Source of the DNA: Toxonevra muliebris | Lineage: Eukaryota; Arthropoda; Insecta; Diptera; Pallopteridae | Direction of reading: 5' to 3' | Length of the DNA: 64,000 bases | Assembly (NCBI GenBank): GCA_963691655.1 | Contig: OY829330.1 | Location: 620,001 to 684,000, forward strand | Shown: piece after piece, positions 15,054 to 25,236 of the stretch | Numbering within the stretch: position 1 is the first letter of the stretch | How the letters are laid out: the number at the start of each line of letters is the position of its first letter | Made by a program: the position numbers and the translations under genes | Notes under the pieces: model-generated | The model's database searches: none | Seen by the model: the letters and a program-made list of their open reading frames with translations, nothing else | Told to the model about the DNA's origin: nothing

Positions 15054-16002
15054 TGTTATGTGTCTGACTTGAATGGGTACAGCTTGGTGTGGCAGAGGTG
15101 GCACGGTGGTCGGCTCGGCTGCTCGTCGGATGGGGTGGTTCTTGCCACTCAGACTGTCCAGCAGACACTCACAGAAAAAGATTTTTCATCCGTCGTGCCA
15201 TAAAAAAATCTTATTTAAAAATGAAAATTTAAATTTAATTCATAAATAGAAAGAGCTAGAGAAAAAAAAAGAAACAAATACGTCTACATTGATTCCATGC
15301 TACCCTAATTGCCTGCATTCATCCCCACATTCACCATTTACTAGCACTCAACCCGATTCACCTAGATATCACACTCAGTCGCTCATCCCACATACATTCA
15401 CACGCCTATCAACCCGCGATTAGTCTAGCACCCACTCATACTAATGTCACTCAAAATACACAAATACATATCGTCCGACACAACGTCCGTCAGCAGGAGC
15501 TGTCCCTCCCCATCTGCAGCTAAATCTAGCATACAGCCATGAATAATACCACTGCTCCGGGTCTTGGTATTATTCCCAATTTTTGCTGGTAAGTCCGTCT
15601 TTAGTCAATGTCCGTCCGCACACATGATGATCCTCGCCACTCGTAGAGTGTGGCACCTACACCAGCCCTGGCTACACTTCAGTTGCTCATAATGCCTTGT
15701 ATTGACATTCTAAACGTTGCATTCAACGCATATGCAGGAATACACATGCACTTAAAACGATATATGTATTTCGGTACATGAGTTTTTATTAATAAGTATT
15801 AAAAAAAATTCAAAAAAATAATAAGTAAATTCAAAAATAAAGATAGAAAAAAAGGTATTTGTATTATAAATATTATAAGTTATTATTATTTAACTTATTA
15901 TTATTTTTGTATTATTATATAAAAATTATACAATATATTTATATGAATAATATTATAAAAAAAAAATAATCAAAAGAAAGCAAAGGGTTTTAAAATTTCA
16001 TG

Positions 16003-16074
16003 TGCACCAGTGGGGATTTGAACTCGAGGTAGCTGGGACTCCAGTCTAGCACTCTACCACTAGGCCACCGACGG
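16003..16074 (-). other. tRNA-Gly-like segment inside the 3' LTR
   Basis: On the minus strand these 72 nt show an A-box-like TGGCCTAGTGG, a B-box-like AGTTCAAATCC and a terminal TGCA, spaced as in a tRNA. The 5' part (TCGGTGG..TAGTGGTAGA.TGCT) closely resembles tRNA-Gly. The acceptor ends do not pair and the T and anticodon stems have mismatches, so it is probably not a working tRNA. A tRNA-derived SINE head captured by an ancestral LTR is likely. It lies in the element's sense orientation. Confidence 0.6.
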
Positions 16075-16240
16075 TGTTTCAAAAAAAAAAATCGAATATT
16101 TGCAAATTTTCTTGTGCACATATATATATGTTATATGTATAGTGGGACGTTTTCTTGTCTCTTTTTTTCTTTGTTAATTTATTTCTGTTCTCAATTTTGG
16201 TCAGATATATATATATATAATTGTAATTTCTTACACTCAC

Positions 16241-16299
16241 CGTATTCGTCGTTCTCTTCTGATGTTGGCGCCAGCATGCAGCAGATCGATGACGAAGAC
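16241..16299 (-). other. Candidate 59-nt exon with splice sites in the 3' LTR
   Basis: On the element's sense strand a pyrimidine-rich stretch ends in TTCCCACAG (acceptor, AG at 16,301-16,300). After 59 nt comes a near-consensus donor, ACG then GTGAGTGTAAG, with GT at 16,240-16,239. The segment is richer in G and C than the surrounding LTR. This is a motif-level prediction only. Confidence 0.3.
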
Positions 16300-17207
16300 C
16301 TGTGGGAACGAATGGAAATGACCCAAACAATTTATGAAGGGGAACAGAAAAAAGAGCATAGCACAACCACTCTCACTCACATATTTCTTTTTTATACGTA
16401 TGTGCATATGCTTTGATCTAATTTTATTTGCGTTTCTTTTCTTATTTTGTCTTTCTTTGATTATTTGCCATAAATATGTATTTTCTTTAATTCTCTCTTT
16501 GTTTTTTTTTTTTATAATAATTTTTGTTTCGCTCTTTGGCGTGTATGTATGAACATATGTATGCATGTAACTATAACTATCACTTGCACAGGTCGTTGAC
16601 CTCATCAGCTGTTGGAATTTCTTCGCTTGCGCCTACCCAACAAAGCAGCTTGAGGCCCTATAATTTTCCTCTCTAGGACCTGTTGAAAAATAACCAAAAA
16701 CCATTTTTTTTTTTTTTTTTTCGGATATATATATTTTTTTTTTCTTTACCTCAAGCCTTTCTGCATTAGGTTTTTCTCCACTAGCTCTAGCCCTTGAGAA
16801 CTTTTGTCTTTGATGTATATGTATATTTACAACTATATATACCTATGCGGGGTTAACTTCTGTCGCCAATTAGAATTTTTCTGGACTTTCTGTTGCTAGG
16901 TGTATTTTCCTAATGATCCTACATAGGTACCTTTCATACATAGAGACCGTTTAGTGATACTGTTTGCTGAATCCCTATTATGCTGAGTAGCACGACCCGA
17001 TTGCAGTCAGTCAGATCGTTGGTTCTCTCCACATTCGCATACTCATTCTACTACTTAAGCACTGACCCCAAGTAGCCCACGCGCATATGCAAGGTATTAT
17101 TTCGTTAGGGATTTTTGTGCACGCATTATTTGATGTTGGCTGGTTACCACTACTACCTAATTTTTATTTTGTGTTTTTGGGATTTTGTAGAGCAGACTGT
17201 CGTTACA

Positions 17208-17604
17208 GGCTCGCATCCGTCGATGTTGCCTGCAATATGGAGCGTGTGCGTAAAAGAAACTTAAAACGAAGGCTGCTCCTACCTCTAAATCTTACCCTAA
17301 CGTGTGGCCTCGACCCACTGACTCATGCTCTGTAAATACAGCTGCCGGGCATTGAGAACCACAACTATTGCACATTCTTAATCCTACTCTAACTATACCA
17401 TTACGTAAACTAAACCTAATTTCACAGTTCGTCATTTGTCAAGAATGCTAAACCTAAATAACACTATAACTTAAATACTAATACAATTATTAACCACCAA
17501 AAACATACCCACAACAAAAAAACAACTACAAATCCAAAGTCAAGTGCGAGTATAAAGTCAAATCAAGTCAGTTGTCAAAAAAAAAATATAACATGTACTT
17601 AAAC
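17208..17604 (-). other. Pol-to-LTR interval with no env and no clear polypurine tract
   Basis: 397 bp between the pol stop and the 3' LTR. No env or other coding region is visible. The minus-strand bases just before the LTR (ending GGATGCGAGCC) are not the purine run expected of a plus-strand primer. A purine-rich stretch near 17,240-17,265 is on the wrong strand. Confidence 0.6.
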
Positions 17605-20600
17605 CTAAGCTGCGAACATATCCTTGGCATGGTAGATACCAACCTTCTTTCCTGCCATGTTACCAACTTCGTATAGTGAATTTCCAATTGGCTTGAGTAT
17701 AATGCACTTAAGATGTTTAGGTCCTAATTTTGCATTATACCCACCCGCTTGGTTACTCTGCTTGAAGTTACGTCGGTATACTACCTGCCCTACCTTGAAA
17801 CTAACATCCCTACATCTAGTATTATATACTTTTTCGCTTTTTTCATGTGCTATTCTTAATTCATTAAAAATTTTATCTCTAAGGAGCTGGATTTTGTCGT
17901 TTGTGGTAGCTACTTCAAAATCAGCTTCATGCAACACATTAAGCCTTCGAGCAACCTCATAGGAACCTCCATGTTGCATCATGTGGCTACCAAAAACTGC
18001 AAAATAAGGTTCTACACCTATTGAGCTGTGCACAACACTCCTCAGTGCGAATGCTGCATCGCTTACATGCCTATCCCAATTCTTTTGATTATCCCCTATA
18101 TATGCTCTAATCATCTGCAGTACTGATCTATTTACGCGTTCTGAGGCGTTTGCTTGTGGTGAATAGAATGCAGTTCTAGTGTGCCGTACTCCATATTTAC
18201 TTAAAAATAATTGAAATGTTTCAGAGACAAACTGTTTGCCATTGTCAGAATGTATATGCTCAGGGACACCAAAAACATGAAAGACATCACGCTCCAAATA
18301 CTTAACAACATCTGCAGATGTGGCTTTTCGCATCGGCTTTAAAAATACAAATTTAGAAAAATGGTCCAAACAAACAAAAATGAACGTATTACCATCGGTC
18401 GTACGAGGATATGGCCCCATAAAGTCTATGTATAAACGCTGAAAAGGACGTTCGGTTATTTGTTGCATACCCATTGGTGGCCTTCGTACGATGTTTTGAG
18501 GTTTGCTACCCTTACAGACATCACAGTTTTTGACAATATATTGCACATTTGTTACCATTCCCGGCCAATAATATTTTTGTCTTAACCTAGCTAATGTTTT
18601 GTGGATGCCACCATGACCGACAGATGCAGAATAATGAGCTGCTTCCAGCAATGGTTGCCTCAAACCTGATGGTACCCACAGCTTCCAGGCTTGGTCGTCT
18701 TTTAGTTCATCCCCTGTGTTAAATTTTGTGCGTTTGTAAACAAAACTGTCTGATACGCATACGTCTGGTAGTCTGTCTGTGTTCTCAGTCACTGTTTTCT
18801 TCAACTCTTCATATTCTTCTGATGAAAACCATGAAGAATTGAAGTCAACATCTAATGTCCTGTCCACTGTCTTTAACTCTTCCATATGCATGCGAGATAG
18901 GGTATCTGGTACCACATTTTGAGCTCCTTTCCTATGTTCAATATTAAAATTGTACGCTTGAAGCTTCAAACTCCATCTGGCTAATCTACCAGACAGGTCT
19001 TTCTGCCCCATGAGCCACTTCAAGCTCGCATGGTCTGTAATGATGGTGAAAGGTAAACCTTCTACATATGGTCGAAATCTTTTGACACTTAATATAGCCG
19101 CATAGCACTCCAGCTCAGTGACGCTATAATTCCTCTGAGCCTTGTTTAGTTTTGCGGACATATAGGCAATAGGCCGCTCATTCCCCTCAGCATCCATCTG
19201 GAAGAGTACCCCACCAACCCCTTCAGTCGACGCGTCACATTGTATATAAAAATGTCGTTCAAAGTCTGGGTTAGTCAAAACTGGCGCTGAGCAAAGACTC
19301 TCTTTCAACTTGTTCATAGCCAGTTTTGCCTCGTCTGTCAGTACAAATTTTTTTATCCTGTCTTTCGTCAAACTATCATGTAGTGGTGCTGCAATTGCTG
19401 CATAATCTTTAATAAAGCGACGGTACCAGCCTGTCATACCTAGGAACCGTCTAAGTTGTTTTGGCGTTTTCGGGTCTGGAAAATCTCTCATTGCAGCCAC
19501 TTTATTCGGATCGGTCCTGATGCATCCACCTCCAACAACATACCCTAGGTACCTTACTTCCCTAAAGCAAAACTTGCTTTTTTGCACATTTATGGTGAGT
19601 TTTGCATCCCGTAAGCATTTTGCTACTTTGTCAAGTTGGTCAAGATGTTCCTCAAAACTGACAGAAACCACTAGTAAGTCATCGAGGTAGACAAAAACGT
19701 TTTCCCTCATTTCTGATGGTATCACTTTATCTATCAGACGACACATCCTTTGTGCGGCATTGCATAATCCGAATGGCATTACTGTGAACTGGTATAGTGG
19801 TCTTCCGGGTACTGTGAACGCTGTCTTCTCCCTCGACTTCTTCTCTAGTGGTATCTGCCAGAATGCGTCCTTTAAATCTATCGCAGATATAAACCTAGTA
19901 TCCTGCAGCCTGCTCAAAATACCTTCTATATTAGGCAAAGGATATGCGTCTTTAATCGTTCTTTCGTTAACTTTACGAGCGTCAAGACAAAGTCGGTTTT
20001 TATTTTCTTTTATAACTACCGTGACCGGTGAACTCCAGCTACCATTGCTAATTTCAATTACCCCCATACTCAACATTCTGTCTAGCTCTGCAAAGACTAT
20101 TCTTTGTATTGCTGGTGAAATAGGGTAATGTCGTTGTTTCACAGGGGTATTTTCGTCAATTACGTCAATTACATGCTCTTCCAAATCTGTGCGTCCAAGT
20201 CCAAATACGGCAAAAGATGGAAACCGTGCCTTAACTAATTCTAAAGCAGCCTCCTGTTCCGAGGTTAGGATGTGCTGCTTTGCGTCAAATTTGAGATCAT
20301 TAGCGGTCGGAGCTAGCTCAGAAACTGTAAGAGGAGCTTTGTTTGTGACATTTGGCTCTGCTCTACCCTTACTTACGACTGCGACGTCAAAAGTGTGCCA
20401 GAAGTCAATGCCGAAATAAACTTCTTGTTGTAGAGCCGGTACAACTAAGAACTCTATTTCTTTTGTCACCCCTTCCCATACTACAGGTAAATTTACCACG
20501 CCCAGAACTGCAGTTTCACCCCCATCAGCAGTTCTGACGCTTTGTCCAGAAATTTGCACTATCTGCGACCGTCTGTCTTTTAAAAATGTCATGGCGTTTT

Positions 20601-21003
20601 TGCCTATGCAACTTGCACTTGCCCCAGAGTCTAATAAAGCTAGCACCTCTTTACCACCGACATTGGTTTTCGCGAAAAACCGATTGTCACCTTTCAGCGT
20701 CACAATCGTAGAAATTATTTTATGGCGAAGTCTTTTTATCAGTTTAGCCCTTTCTCGCATTTTTTGTATCTTTTTATAATTTCTGCTAGTAACAGCAGCC
20801 TCCTCCATAAAAATCCTTTCTCTAGCTTTTTCATATTCTAACTTCCTTTGGTGCAGACTCTTATACTCTATCTTTGTCTTCAACTTAACGCTATCCTCAC
20901 TATTCTTAACTACTATGGGTTTCTTTAAAATTGTTACTAGTCCTACTTCTCCGGTGTCTTCTCCTCCTGGCAAGAGTTCCCGGCAATCTCTGCCAGCTTC
21001 TGG
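17605..21003 (-). CDS. pol: Pol polyprotein (protease, RT, RNase H, integrase), via -1 frameshift
   Basis: Pol copies the element's RNA to DNA and integrates it. The frame overlaps the end of gag, has no ATG at its 5' end, and is best read as the -1 frameshift extension entered at 21,003, giving about 1,132 aa after the shift. Residues below are numbered from the TTG at 20,973 (1,122 aa). Protease has DSGA at 115-118. Reverse transcriptase has a first catalytic Asp in AIDLKDAFWQ (D366) and YLDD at 429-432. RNase H has D580, E622 and D647. Integrase has a zinc site H780/H787/C817/C820 and a catalytic triad D850, D910, E945. A GPY/F-like stretch lies near 1,081-1,105. PR-RT-RH-IN order defines Ty3/gypsy. 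The D910-E945 interval is one residue shorter than in most relatives. No internal stop or frameshift is seen, so the enzyme looks intact. Confidence 0.95.
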   Translation of the reverse strand, partial: PEAGRDCRELLPGGEDTGEVGLVTILKKPIVVKNSEDSVKLKTKIEYKSLHQRKLEYEKARERIFMEEAAVTSRNYKKIQKMRERAKLIKRLRHKIISTIVTLKGDNRFFAKTNVGGKEVLALLDSGASASCIGKNAMTFLKDRRSQIVQISGQSVRTADGGETAVLGVVNLPVVWEGVTKEIEFLVVPALQQEVYFGIDFWHTFDVAVVSKGRAEPNVTNKAPLTVSELAPTANDLKFDAKQHILTSEQEAALELVKARFPSFAVFGLGRTDLEEHVIDVIDENTPVKQRHYPISPAIQRIVFAELDRMLSMGVIEISNGSWSSPVTVVIKENKNRLCLDARKVNERTIKDAYPLPNIEGILSRLQDTRFISAIDLKDAFWQIPLEKKSREKTAFTVPGRPLYQFTVMPFGLCNAAQRMCRLIDKVIPSEMRENVFVYLDDLLVVSVSFEEHLDQLDKVAKCLRDAKLTINVQKSKFCFREVRYLGYVVGGGCIRTDPNKVAAMRDFPDPKTPKQLRRFLGMTGWYRRFIKDYAAIAAPLHDSLTKDRIKKFVLTDEAKLAMNKLKESLCSAPVLTNPDFERHFYIQCDASTEGVGGVLFQMDAEGNERPIAYMSAKLNKAQRNYSVTELECYAAILSVKRFRPYVEGLPFTIITDHASLKWLMGQKDLSGRLARWSLKLQAYNFNIEHRKGAQNVVPDTLSRMHMEELKTVDRTLDVDFNSSWFSSEEYEELKKTVTENTDRLPDVCVSDSFVYKRTKFNTGDELKDDQAWKLWVPSGLRQPLLEAAHYSASVGHGGIHKTLARLRQKYYWPGMVTNVQYIVKNCDVCKGSKPQNIVRRPPMGMQQITERPFQRLYIDFMGPYPRTTDGNTFIFVCLDHFSKFVFLKPMRKATSADVVKYLERDVFHVFGVPEHIHSDNGKQFVSETFQLFLSKYGVRHTRTAFYSPQANASERVNRSVLQMIRAYIGDNQKNWDRHVSDAAFALRSVVHSSIGVEPYFAVFGSHMMQHGGSYEVARRLNVLHEADFEVATTNDKIQLLRDKIFNELRIAHEKSEKVYNTRCRDVSFKVGQVVYRRNFKQSNQAGGYNAKLGPKHLKCIILKPIGNSLYEVGNMAGKKVGIYHAKDMFAA

Positions 21004-22589
21004 TTTCCCGATTTATACACACAAAAAGACTCATCACGACCACAGGCAAAACACTTCATACAATGAAACGACGACCTACATCTACTCTCTTTTGTTGCTT
21101 CAGACGGATTTTTCACATAGAAATCAACAGGCATGCCACAGCCAAAACACAACATTAAATGGAACGGAGACGGACAAAAAACACGACCAGTGGTAGTATT
21201 ACCAACTGGGTTAACGGACGGACCATTACCACTTGCACTCTGGGTATTCATATTATTTGTGCGATTGAGTGGTAATCCTGTAGGTTTGCTTCCACCTTGG
21301 AATACATTTCTACTACCATTGACTTTCTGGATTACTTCAACATCCAAATGGTGTCTATCCTCATCGTCTACATCAACTCTGTTCACCTCATTGATCTGCT
21401 TGGCTCTTGTCCTATTTTCTCTGACTAGCTTTTCTGCTCGCTTTACTTCCTTCTTTAAGTCCGCTAAATTATCAATTTTTAAAGCAAAGGTCAAGCTAGC
21501 TAGATTTGATTTTAAATTTCCTTTAATAATATTGACTAGATCTACTTCGGGTATTTTCTTCTTAAGCCGAAATGTGAGCCCATGCACATCCGTGTAGAAA
21601 TCATCAAACGATTCGCCGACTTGCTGCTTCCTCTCCATAATTTCTTTGATTATTTCATAATCGGAATCTGCAGACTTATAGTGGCTAACTAACTCCGCCT
21701 TCAGCTCAAAATACCCGAAGTAATCATCCTCCGCATGATCCTCCATCAACTGCCAATACCATTTGACAGCATTACCAGAGAGAAGGCAGTGGAAGTCTGT
21801 GAAAAGCTGACCATATGTAATGTCATATTGTTCACGCATTCGTTCTATCCGGAATATGAAACTTTCCACTGTCATCTCCCTGTTAGTGCCGTCAAATGAT
21901 ATTCGCCACTTATTTAAATCTACCATTTTACGGGTTGGTACTATCCCTAAACTGCTCTCTTCTCTCCGTGCTTCATTCCTTCTACTCCTCCTAGCTGGAT
22001 TGTTGTTTGAAGCAGCGGCTCCTTCTCGATCAGCCCTCACCTCTGGTGTTGAAGTCAAAGGTGGTGCTACCGACCCCTCTACCTCAGCTACCCGACCGCT
22101 CAACGACACTACATCGGTGCGCATCTTCCGTATTTCGGTCATACAGCTGAGCACCATATCGTTTTGCTGCATCAGCATAGCCATCATCTGGCTAAGCTGA
22201 TCAGCTCCCCCTGCGCTAGATACCTCTGGCCTTACTCTACCTGCTGCACCAGAAGGCCTCGCCTCATTGTCTTGTTGCTGCTGTTGTTGCATGTCGTCAG
22301 ACAGTTGCAACACCTTTTCTAATTTTTGGGTAAAACTTTCAGTATCTTCGTTTGCCCTTTCCTCAATGGTTTCACCACACCTTCCAAAAATCAAATTAGC
22401 ACACCGGTTAAAATGATCAGTGGGTACGAAGTCCACTGCGTGCACTATCCCTGTGTCAATTTGTGTAAAAATTGATCCCGCAATTTGATTTTCAAGCGCA
22501 CGAGCAACGCTTCTCGTAACACGCCTATCTCCTGAAATAACTCTTGGAACCGCACGTGGACTCTTTGGTGTCTCGCTATCGTCCTCCAT
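20943..22589 (-). CDS. gag: Gag capsid/nucleocapsid protein
   Basis: Gag forms the cytoplasmic particle that packages element RNA. The first ATG of the open frame is at 22,589, giving 548 aa; the frame opens 14 codons earlier without an ATG. A Gln run lies near residues 101-106, followed by a low-complexity linker. A retrotransposon capsid-like domain lies at about 222-406 (motifs KWRISFDG, AVKWYWQL, ESFDDFYTDV). The C-terminus is Cys-rich and lacks a standard CCHC zinc knuckle. It instead has two copies of a 19-residue module, FHxMxCFxCGxxxxF, at about 476-494 and 508-526. The stop (20,943-20,945) lies inside the downstream pol frame, and the frameshift signal sits just after the second module. 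The capsid assignment rests on general gag resemblance and position before pol. Confidence 0.9.
   Translation of the reverse strand: MEDDSETPKSPRAVPRVISGDRRVTRSVARALENQIAGSIFTQIDTGIVHAVDFVPTDHFNRCANLIFGRCGETIEERANEDTESFTQKLEKVLQLSDDMQQQQQQDNEARPSGAAGRVRPEVSSAGGADQLSQMMAMLMQQNDMVLSCMTEIRKMRTDVVSLSGRVAEVEGSVAPPLTSTPEVRADREGAAASNNNPARRSRRNEARREESSLGIVPTRKMVDLNKWRISFDGTNREMTVESFIFRIERMREQYDITYGQLFTDFHCLLSGNAVKWYWQLMEDHAEDDYFGYFELKAELVSHYKSADSDYEIIKEIMERKQQVGESFDDFYTDVHGLTFRLKKKIPEVDLVNIIKGNLKSNLASLTFALKIDNLADLKKEVKRAEKLVRENRTRAKQINEVNRVDVDDEDRHHLDVEVIQKVNGSRNVFQGGSKPTGLPLNRTNNMNTQSASGNGPSVNPVGNTTTGRVFCPSPFHLMLCFGCGMPVDFYVKNPSEATKESRCRSSFHCMKCFACGRDESFCVYKSGNQKLAEIAGNSCQEEKTPEK
20967..21009 (-). 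promoter_or_regulatory. -1 programmed ribosomal frameshift signal at the gag/pol junction
   Basis: On the minus strand, slippery heptamer G GGA AAC (21,009-21,003) is in the gag frame. After a 6-nt gap (CAGAAG) comes a hairpin at 20,996-20,967: CTGGCA pairs with TGCCAG, and after a one-nt bulge GAG pairs with CTC, closing an 11-nt loop. The pol-frame stop TAA lies one codon upstream of the heptamer, so pol can be entered only at or after it. The same heptamer is used by some retroviruses. Loop CCGG could pair with a downstream CCGG to make a pseudoknot; that part is speculative. Confidence 0.87.
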
Positions 22590-24035
22590 ACACACCAATA
22601 GAACGCTGTATCGACTGTGTTTCACACACACAAGAACTCACGCAAGCCAAATAGGTCTCTATGTATGAATGCACGTATGTAGGTTGATGTGTGTACCACT
22701 GTTACACACCGGAAATAAAGAAATAAACCAACAGCAACCAACAACTTCAAAGTTAAATTCAATTTAATTATTCAATTAACTCAATTTACCAATTCAATTT
22801 ACACGTAAAATTCAAAGCCGTGTTATAATCAAATTAAAAAATTTACTCAATTTAAACCCAAAAAAAACTATAATTCAAAATACTAAACCTATATCTAGTT
22901 TTACTAAAATAATATTTTTTTTTTTTTTTTGTATTCAAACGAAATCCAATTTTAACCCTAATTAAGTTTAAATTTAATTTTAAATTCAATTTAAACTTTA
23001 AACTAAAAAAATTTTTAACCTAAAACCCAAAACCAAAAATGATAAATTTAGAATTTAAACCTAAAAGTCTTCTAATTCACAGCTTACTTCAATAGCCAAA
23101 GAAAAGAAGTACTAACTATAAGAAAAATAATAAAAAATATGTATATATGAAATAAAGAAAAGTATGTATGAAAGAAAAAAATATAAATATGTGAATCAGT
23201 ATTCAATAGATTCAAAAAAAAGGCTTATACTAAAAAATTATGTATATATGAAAATATGAAAAAAATATAAAAAAATTGTATAAATATTACTAGTATTTCA
23301 ATGAAATTCAAAAAATATTATTTTTATTTTTTTTTTTTTTTTTATTTTTAAACTAATTCAATAGTTTCATTTAATTTTCTAACAAAATATATATGAAAAA
23401 TGTTTTCAAAATTTGAATATATAAAAAAATATGGCTGGTGTAGAAATGGTGCCACACCCCGTAGCAAAGACGGTCATGGTGCGGAACTCGTACGTATTGT
23501 CAATGTCAGAAGAAAGGAAAAAAAAAAAAAAAAGAAAGGAAAGAAAAAGAAAAGTCGATCACCAAACCCCCTTGCATTGAAAACGTGCGAGTAAATACAG
23601 CTCAACATAAATAAATTGTTTTGTTTGTTTAAGAAACCCATGTACTGTACTCACCCAACACAACCTATACCAATGAAAATATGAAAATACGCGCCTCACA
23701 CCAACCAGTTCAAGAACCTATATTGACGGTAGCTTGCATTTTCACATTTTCAAACATTTATCAATTTACCCCAAGAAAACATATATCCCCTCTGACATTT
23801 CGTTATGTACCACGCTAACGCGTTCAAAACACATTTGCGGACCATTTACCTAACATCAACATCATTACAACAACAACAAACCACCACAACACTTTCCAAG
23901 TCGGGACTTAAGAAATTGGAAATGGCTTCCGTCGCAGTAACACTAAACCCTTAACTGTCCGAAAGAGAGAAGAAGAAAAGAAGGAAGAAATAGAATAGAA
24001 AGATGGGAAAATATAATAATCAAAACTGTGCTATA
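22590..24035 (-). other. Retrotransposon 5' leader between primer-binding site and gag
   Basis: About 1.4 kb of AT-rich sequence with many A and T homopolymer runs. No coding region is supported. A leader of this length would be expected to hold packaging signals, but no specific structure could be identified by eye. Confidence 0.7.
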
Positions 24036-24048
24036 ACGTTGGGCGCCA
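24036..24048 (-). other. Primer-binding site for tRNA-Lys(CUU)
   Basis: Read on the minus strand, one nucleotide after the 5' LTR, TGGCGCCCAACGT is complementary to the 3' end of insect/animal tRNA-Lys(CUU) including its CCA. The match ends at the next base. This fixes the element's orientation and the 5' LTR boundary. Confidence 0.9.
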
Positions 24049-24998
24049 CTGTTATGTGTCTGACTTGAATGGGTACAGCTTGGTGTGGCAGAGGTGGCAC
24101 GGTGGTCGGCTCGGCTGCTCGTCGGATGGGGTGGTTCTTGCCACTCAGACTGTCCAGCAGACACTCACAGAAAAAGATTTTTCATCCGTCGTGCCATAAA
24201 AAAATCTTATTTAAAAATGAAAATTTAAATTTAATTCATAAATAGAAAGAGCTAGAGAAAAAAAAAGAAACAAATACGTCTACATTGATTCCATGCTACC
24301 CTAATTGCCTGCATTCATCCCCACATTCACCATTTACTAGCACTCAACCCGATTCACCTAGATATCACACTCAGTCGCTCATCCCACATACATTCACACG
24401 CCTATCAACCCGCGATTAGTCTAGCACCCACTCATACTAATGTCACTCAAAATACACAAATACATATCGTCCGACACAACGTCCGTCAGCAGGAGCTGTC
24501 CCTCCCCATCTGCAGCTAAATCTAGCATACAGCCATGAATAATACCACTGCTCCGGGTCTTGGTATTATTCCCAATTTTTGCTGGTAAGTCCGTCTTTAG
24601 TCAATGTCCGTCCGCACACATGATGATCCTCGCCACTCGTAGAGTGTGGCACCTACACCAGCCCTGGCTACACTTCAGTTGCTCATAATGCCTTGTATTG
24701 ACATTCTAAACGTTGCATTCAACGCATATGCAGGAATACACATGCACTTAAAACGATATATGTATTTCGGTACATGAGTTTTTATTAATAAGTATTAAAA
24801 AAAATTCAAAAAAATAATAAGTAAATTCAAAAATAAAGATAGAAAAAAAGGTATTTGTATTATAAATATTATAAGTTATTATTATTTAACTTATTATTAT
24901 TTTTGTATTATTATATAAAAATTATACAATATATTTATATGAATAATATTATAAAAAAAAAATAATCAAAAGAAAGCAAAGGGTTTTAAAATTTCATG

Positions 24999-25070
24999 TG
25001 CACCAGTGGGGATTTGAACTCGAGGTAGCTGGGACTCCAGTCTAGCACTCTACCACTAGGCCACCGACGG
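24999..25070 (-). other. tRNA-Gly-like segment inside the 5' LTR
   Basis: Identical to the copy at 16,003-16,074. A and B boxes lie in sense orientation relative to the element, inside the LTR that would drive its transcription. The acceptor stem is degenerate. Confidence 0.6.
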
Positions 25071-25236
25071 TGTTTCAAAAAAAAAAATCGAATATTTGCA
25101 AATTTTCTTGTGCACATATATATATGTTATATGTATAGTGGGACGTTTTCTTGTCTCTTTTTTTCTTTGTTAATTTATTTCTGTTCTCAATTTTGGTCAG
25201 ATATATATATATATAATTGTAATTTCTTACACTCAC

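Larger units (their letters stand above)
15054..17207 (-). repeat. 3' LTR of the retrotransposon, 2,154 bp
   Basis: It begins TG and ends CA on the plus strand and is a direct repeat of 24,050-26,203 at a constant offset of 8,996. It is AT-rich, with several homopolymer runs. It is unusually long for an insect Ty3/gypsy LTR. No U3/R/U5 boundary, promoter or polyadenylation site could be placed from sequence alone. ORFs inside it are not supported. A tRNA-like segment and a candidate exon within it are listed separately. Confidence 0.96.

Noticed and set aside
61..15104. Many overlapping ORFs of 60-177 codons beginning MWWYIPQLLRC on one strand of the satellite
   Set aside because: They recur at 173-bp steps. 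The monomer is not a multiple of three and happens to have few stops on that strand; there is no codon conservation, start context or gene structure.
16079..16605. ORFs of 72-122 codons inside the LTRs, identical at 25,075-25,601
   Set aside because: AT-rich LTR sequence with low-complexity Ile/Tyr/Lys-rich products and no recognisable domain. Only the splice-site motifs were kept as a low-confidence note.
17208..17260. Reading the element on the plus strand with a primer-binding site after the left LTR
   Set aside because: No tRNA-complementary TGG sequence follows that LTR. gag and pol, and the tRNA-Lys site at 24,036-24,048, all require the minus strand.
20971..20973. TTG at 20,973 as an independent start for Pol
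   Set aside because: Not a plausible eukaryotic start here. The frame is open further upstream and the frameshift signal explains expression.
22640..24035. Plus-strand ORFs in the retrotransposon leader (for example 23,400-23,594)
   Set aside because: Poly-Lys products of A runs, antisense to the element, with no domain.
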